Assembly (NCBI RefSeq): GCF_026262505.1
Contig: NC_067206.1
Coordinates: 33,309,896 to 33,373,895 of the forward strand
Reading direction: 5' to 3'
Length of the DNA stretch: 64,000 nucleotides
Origin: Trichomonas vaginalis G3
Taxonomy: Eukaryota; Parabasalia; Trichomonadida; Trichomonadidae
The stretch's first letter is position 1, and each line of letters opens with the position of its first letter. Both the position numbers and the translations under genes were made by a program. Positions 61,381 through 64,000 of the stretch are shown here, one piece after another. The notes beneath the pieces are model-generated. The model had not been told where the DNA came from. It did not search any database and saw only the letters and a list, made by a program, of their open reading frames with translations.

Positions 61381-62046
61381 AGCAATGAATTCAACAGGGT
61401 GAAAAAACAGGTGAAAAAAGAGGTGAGATCTCACCACTTCACCTAAATTTATTTTTGTGCTATGTTTTCATACGTGTGAGGGTGGTGATATCATTATTTT
61501 TTATTTTATTTTTATATAAATGACGAAAACTATTGAGATAACAAACTACAACGGTCATGAGTTCAAGAATTTGTTCTTCGTTCCTCGTGAAAATACATTC
61601 TATCAGATACGAGGGAGAAAGGGTAAAGTTAGTTTGAGCGTTTATGACTACAAGCATAATGGAAAGTTTATACAAGCATACGATACAAACGGTAAGCGTG
61701 TTTCATTAGCTTTGTCAAAACTTACTAACATTTATTTTGACAGTGACTTTGACCTATATGAAGAAGAAAGTGAGTCAGAAGATTATGAGCTGTTATGTGA
61801 AGCACAGCAATGGGAGGAGTTGCAATACTTTTGTAAGTGAGAACGTTTATTTTTTACATTAGTGAAGTCGTTTGTGAAAACGTTAGTGAGGTGAAGTGGT
61901 TGGTGGCTTTGTAAATATTTAAGGTTAAGTCAGTGTTATCGTTTGTGTTGTAAAATATACGTTAACGGTTTCGTAAAGTGTCAAATTCACATATAATGGG
62001 TAAGGTGGAACGCAGTGCCGCCGTACCCATGATATGTTTACTAACT
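61364..62046 (-). repeat. Right terminal inverted repeat of E3
   Basis: 683 bp, complement of 40475-41127 with one extra ~27-bp stretch near 61868-61895. Carries the right TIR gene and a GGTGAGATCTCACC palindrome at 61422-61435. Confidence 0.9.
61520..61840 (+). CDS. TIR-borne protein, right copy, 106 aa
   Basis: Probably the intact version. It starts MTKTIEITNYNGHEFKNLFF, has VPRENTFYQIRGRKGKVSLS, then a beta-rich centre (GKFIQAYDTNGKRVSLALSK) and the acidic tail EEESESEDYELLCEAQQWEE. A TTTTTATATAA box directly precedes the ATG, and a GGTGAGATCTCACC palindrome lies 85 bp upstream. The left copy (40657-40974) differs by a short frame-shifted stretch. The protein family is unknown. A gene inside the TIR is placed at both element ends, near where protein-primed replication would start. 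Confidence 0.65.
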   Translation: MTKTIEITNYNGHEFKNLFFVPRENTFYQIRGRKGKVSLSVYDYKHNGKFIQAYDTNGKRVSLALSKLTNIYFDSDFDLYEEESESEDYELLCEAQQWEELQYFCK

Positions 62047-62778
62047 TTTGATTCAATTATTTCTTGTGTGAATAAAGCTATTAAATCTGTTTCGTCTTGA
62101 GATTTGACACCAGAATCATTTACTTTTACCAACTTGTTTTCGTCTTGAGATTTGACACCAGAATCATTTACTTTTACCAACTTGTTTTCGTCTTGAGATT
62201 TGACACCAGAATCATTTACTTTTACCAACTTGTTTTCGTCTTGAGATTTGACACCAGAATCATTTACTTTTACCAACTTGTTTTCGTCTTGAGATTTGAC
62301 ACCAGAATCATTTACTTTTACCAACTTGTTTTCGTCTTGAGATTTGACACCAGAATCATTTTCTTTTCTCGATTTTCTTGCATTTTCTTGAGGTTTCACC
62401 ACAGCTGTTTGATTTTTAAACTTCTGCCATCTGTTCTTCAAGTTTATATCAGTTCTTCCTGGGAAAAATTTCGCAATTTGGGCCCATTTTGAACCATACT
62501 CCATGTAAAGTTTCCTCAATTTTTCATCTTCTTCCTGACTCCAATCATTATGAGAGATATTTGGAGATAAATAATTTACAAATCTCTCGCGTAATTTATT
62601 TTGATCTCGAAGATGTATGTTCTTGTTTTTTTACTCAACTCTGCAAACTTTTCCTCAAGTTTTCTCCAACCTTTGGCACCATGTTCTCTAACATATTTTA
62701 GGATCTCCTCATCTTCATCCTTTGTAAATTTCTTCTTCGGGATGTACTTACTACTTCCCAAAAAAGTGATTTTGACAT
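62047..62778 (-). pseudogene. R2R3-type Myb transcription factor, frameshifted and cut by E3
   Basis: From the ATG at 62778 (MSKSLF) a shift in a run of six T leads to KKFTKDEDEEILKYVREHGA (first Myb repeat). A second shift in a run of seven A near 62625 leads to NDWSQEEDEKLRKLYMEYGS and KWAQIAKFFPGRTDINLKNR (second repeat with conserved Trp). Then come five near-identical 16-residue repeats (NDSGVKSQDENKLVKV) and FTQEIIES, where E3 enters. The frame resumes at 40474. Trichomonad Myb proteins bind promoter elements, so this was presumably a host regulator and is now inactive. Confidence 0.75.
62092..62358 (-). repeat. 48-bp coding minisatellite in the Myb gene
   Basis: About 5.5 near-identical copies of a 48-bp unit encoding NDSGVKSQDENKLVKV; the plus strand of a unit starts TCGTCTTGAGATTTGACACC. 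Confidence 0.9.
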
Positions 62779-63665
62779 CAAATTCAAAATTTTAAAAATT
62801 TTAATCGCTCTTGATTCAAATTTTTGTTTAAATATATAGCTATTCAAAATAGCTTTTTAATCTATTTTAACTAATAGTAGCTGCTATGATGTACTTTTTA
62901 TCTCTCAAAAAGAGTTATCATTGAATTATTATTTGTTGGTGTTCAATTGTTAATTTATTAAAATCATGTCCTTGGAATGATATCACGTGTGAATGATTCA
63001 TACGTTGAAGTTTCTTTTCAAGGATACTTTTGAAAGGAAATATATTTTTTCAATGTTAATTTTAAAACCCATAAAATGTTTGTTATTTTTCAACAATTGC
63101 TTTTAAGGTCCTCTTAAAATACTCCAAATACTAACTAAATGTTTCAGAGAATTGAATTCCCACTCATTTCTTTGAAAATTTTGAATGAATTTCTACCAAA
63201 ATTTTTGTATCAGATACCACAAATTTTCAAAGAAAAAAACAAATTCTTACATGTACTATAGTAGATAATCATCAATTTGTAAGAAATGAACATAAAAATT
63301 TTTTTTAAATAAAATTTTGAGTCATTTCTTCCGAAGGTGCCACCAACTCAGTTTAAAACCCTCATAGTTATTAATAGAATGATTGATCCAGAATATGAAT
63401 TGCGCAGGAGATGATGTATAATTATGCTAAGGTCTATTTAGTTTAATATTATCATTTAGAAATCAATAATACATTCATTTCAGTTTTTATTTTTCGATAA
63501 TCCCTTTTCTCAACATTGGTTCTCGAGAATTCCATAATATTACAAATAATATTAGAGAACGTAATAAGATCTAATAACATTAGTCGGAATTATCGTCCGC
63601 TAAAAAAATCTCGGTCGCAATTCAATTTTTTTGGGACATAAAGTGGCAAACAGCCGCAGGCTGTG
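62779..63665. other. Host spacer
   Basis: A+T-rich, no gene seen. A perfect hairpin ACAGCC-GCA-GGCTGT lies at 63650-63664, just before the tRNA-like unit. Confidence 0.5.
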
Positions 63666-63671
63666 GGGAAA

Positions 63672-63760
63672 AAGACCATAGTTTAGTGGTACAATCATCG
63701 ATTTGGATAATAGTGGTCATAGGTTCGATTTAATTTTCAGGTTTTCTTTTTTTCTTTTTT
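63672..63760 (+). tRNA. tRNA-like Pol III unit, probably a degenerate tRNA (UGG/Pro-like)
   Basis: TAGTTTAGTGG (63679-63689) fits the tRNA A box and GGTTCGATT (63722-63730) the B box at tRNA spacing. GATTTGGATAA between them could hold a TGG anticodon, and T-runs after 63740 could terminate Pol III. The acceptor and T-arm stems do not pair properly, so it is likely a tRNA relic or a tRNA-derived short repeat, not a working tRNA. Confidence 0.35.
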
Positions 63761-64000
63761 CTTATTTGTTAGTATTTTGAAGGCAAATAATAAATATTCA
63801 CTAGATTTAACTATGCATATTATATTATAATGTTATGACACTTGGAATTATTTGGCAGTAAAATAATTAAACTCATTATCGAAAAATGATTTTATCGAAA
63901 ATTGAATAATAAAGCATTTGTTCATGATATAATGACATATACTTGATATACTATTATATTCAATACTTCTGACTTCTATTTATTTTATAATTACTGTTAA
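63761..64000. other. End of window, nothing seen
   Basis: A+T-rich host DNA without recognisable features. Confidence 0.4.

Larger units (their letters stand above)
40475..62046. mobile_element. Polinton E3 with both ends, 21,572 bp, inserted in a Myb gene
   Basis: The terminal inverted repeats begin AGTTAGTAAACATATC. The left copy is 40475-41127 and the right copy 61364-62046; they differ in length by one ~27-bp indel and a few small ones. TTTGA flanks both sides. Inside are a packaging ATPase, penton-like and minor capsid proteins, a long fibre, integrase, two KilA-N-type genes, pPolB, a major capsid candidate and small genes. The fibre, integrase, pPolB, capsid and minor capsid genes each have frame breaks, but large frames (859 and 963 codons) remain, so the copy is younger or less decayed than E2. 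Confidence 0.92.

Noticed and set aside
62097-62492. 131-codon repetitive plus-strand frame (LRFDTRIIYFYQ)
   Set aside because: It is the antisense of the 48-bp Myb minisatellite, which encodes the sensible hydrophilic repeat on the minus strand.

Overview
The window looks like a chromosome segment of a trichomonad parabasalid (Tritrichomonas- or Trichomonas-like). The grounds are intronless, compact host genes separated by very A+T-rich spacers, initiator-like TCAYTT motifs a few bases upstream of two start codons, and dense Maverick/Polinton DNA. The species is an inference; no rRNA or other marker is present.

Layout. (1) 1-~3166: right part of a decayed Polinton (E1) with fibre, minor capsid, small structural genes and a D12-type adenine methyltransferase. 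(2) 3167-18266: host DNA with a surface-protein fragment, a TPR/armadillo protein, a cystatin, an unknown protein, a poly(A) polymerase and a kelch protein. Two non-autonomous transposons lie here: a 1.1 kb hAT-like element with an 8-bp target duplication, and a 3.4 kb element with perfect 20-bp inverted ends and a 6-bp duplication. (3) 18273-37851: a Polinton with both ends (E2), 259-bp terminal inverted repeats (TIRs) and a GTGTGT duplication. It holds capsid, ATPase, minor capsid, fibre, KilA-N, integrase and protein-primed PolB genes, many of them frameshifted. (4) 37852-40474: host DNA with a broken second copy of the surface-protein fragment. (5) 40475-62046: a second Polinton with both ends (E3), with ~0.65 kb TIRs that themselves carry a gene. 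It is inserted into the 3' end of a host Myb gene, and the Myb frame can be followed across the insertion. (6) 62047-64000: the rest of the Myb pseudogene and a tRNA-like Pol III unit.

How the genes work together. E2 and E3 each have an integrase, a protein-primed family B polymerase, a packaging ATPase, a double-jelly-roll-type major capsid candidate, minor capsid proteins and a phage-type fibre with a tail-collar tip. This is the outfit of a virus-like self-replicating element. No maturation protease was recognised. KilA-N/T5orf172 DNA-binding genes sit next to AGATCT-centred palindromes. Most element genes start a few bases after a T-rich TTTTTAT box that differs from the host motif.

Most notable observations: a 250-bp DNA repeat that folds into a four-way cloverleaf inside a capsid gene; nearly identical fibre tips on two otherwise divergent Polintons; gene cassettes bracketed by AGATCT palindromic inverted repeats; an HNH nuclease motif between the exonuclease and polymerase parts of PolB; and a TIR-borne gene present at both ends of E3.
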